The translations under genes and the position numbers were made by a program. Below, one piece after another: positions 7,982 to 8,358 of a DNA stretch of 8,358 nucleotides; positions within the stretch are counted from its first letter, which is position 1, and the number at the start of each line of letters is the position of its first letter. The notes under the pieces are model-generated. The model saw only the letters and a list, made by a program, of their open reading frames with translations. It was not told the DNA's origin and made no database searches. Source of the stretch: Alphaproteobacteria bacterium (GTDB taxonomy: Bacteria; Pseudomonadota; Alphaproteobacteria; Sphingomonadales; Emcibacteraceae). The stretch is from positions 1 to 8,358 of the forward strand of contig NVTJ01000151.1 of NCBI GenBank assembly GCA_002401545.1, written 5' to 3'.

Positions 7982-8358
7982 TCAGGAAGCTTCAAAGAAA
8001 TGCGGGCTAAGTTGGCACAATCTATCCGTCAGCAACAAGATAAAAACATCCGTCGTATTAAATTGTTCATCAATCACCGCGCCATCCCCGATATAACATC
8101 CTAATCTGGCATATCCCCGCACCAGAGGGGCCAGTTGCCGTTTGGCTTTCTTGACATCTATATCATCGCCCTTGACGTAATCCATTTTCTGATAACGGTT
8201 TGGCAGGGCGGGAATATTAAATTCATCGGGGGTTTTATATTTATGGTGCAGATAAGAAAGCGGCAATTCCAGATCCCCCTGTATCACACCCGCAAGGCTG
8301 GCACAGCCAAACATGCATCCCACATCATAATGCACGATATATTGCACGATGGCCCGCC
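7982..8358 (-). CDS. olsB: OlsB-like GNAT N-acyltransferase, C-terminal part (5' end cut by window edge)
   Basis: The frame is open from the right edge to TGA at 7982-7984, giving 124 complete codons of the C-terminal part; the true start lies outside. An internal GTG at 8345-8347 should not be taken as the start, because the frame continues upstream of it. Visible motifs are MFGCASLAG near the fragment start, the following LSYLHHKY, then LAPLVRGYARLGCYIGDGAV and DEQFNTTDVFILL towards the end. This order is what I know from the L-ornithine N(alpha)-acyltransferase/'putative hemolysin' (COG3176) family of the GNAT fold. OlsB transfers a 3-hydroxyacyl group from acyl-carrier protein to ornithine, giving lyso-ornithine lipid, which OlsA then acylates at the inner membrane. 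Family membership is fairly sure. The specific substrate is inferred, since only the C-terminal part is visible and relatives may act on other amines. The gene converges on maeB, with 12 bases between stops. Confidence 0.7.
   Translation of the reverse strand, partial: RAIVQYIVHYDVGCMFGCASLAGVIQGDLELPLSYLHHKYKTPDEFNIPALPNRYQKMDYVKGDDIDVKKAKRQLAPLVRGYARLGCYIGDGAVIDEQFNTTDVFILLLTDRLCQLSPHFFEAS

Noticed and set aside
1..8358. Search for an undescribed system, mobile element, CRISPR array, tRNA or riboswitch
   Set aside because: Nearly every base belongs to four recognised housekeeping-type genes. I saw no spaced direct repeats, terminal inverted repeats, integrase or transposase motifs, tRNA-like cloverleaf, or unknown gene cluster. 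Only the 206-base mutS-maeB intergenic region is unassigned.

Overview
The window looks like a chromosomal housekeeping segment from an alphaproteobacterium. The evidence is the gene set (glnD, mutS, a malic enzyme of the malic/phosphotransacetylase-like hybrid type, and an OlsB-like N-acyltransferase), a combination that recurs in alphaproteobacterial genomes, together with highly conserved motifs in each product. The genus cannot be fixed from the sequence. I found no mobile element, CRISPR array, RNA gene, prophage or defence gene, and no sign of recent transfer.

Layout, left to right. Positions 1-2782 (minus strand) hold nearly all of glnD, the bifunctional uridylyltransferase/uridylyl-removing enzyme that senses glutamine and modifies PII proteins. 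Its last codons lie beyond the left edge. Positions 2775-5486 (minus) hold a complete mutS (903 aa). The two reading frames overlap by 8 bases (ATGAGTAA), so mutS and glnD are probably co-transcribed in the order mutS-glnD and translationally coupled. Positions 5487-5692 are a divergent intergenic region whose mutS-proximal half is extremely AT-rich and is the likely site of the promoters for both directions. Positions 5693-7969 (plus) hold a complete maeB-type malic enzyme (758 aa). Positions 7982-8358 (minus) hold the C-terminal 124 codons of an OlsB-like GNAT acyltransferase whose start lies beyond the right edge. It converges on maeB with only 12 bases between the stop codons.

The genes do not form one pathway. 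GlnD links nitrogen status to PII signalling, MutS starts mismatch repair, the malic enzyme converts malate to pyruvate at the TCA/gluconeogenesis junction, and the OlsB-like protein would acylate ornithine in aminolipid synthesis. The most interesting item not explained by the main genes is a possible 36-codon ORF (5578-5688) with a hydrophobic N-terminal half, ending four bases before the maeB start. It may be a leader peptide or a small membrane protein, or it may be chance. I see no evidence for a new multi-gene system in this window.
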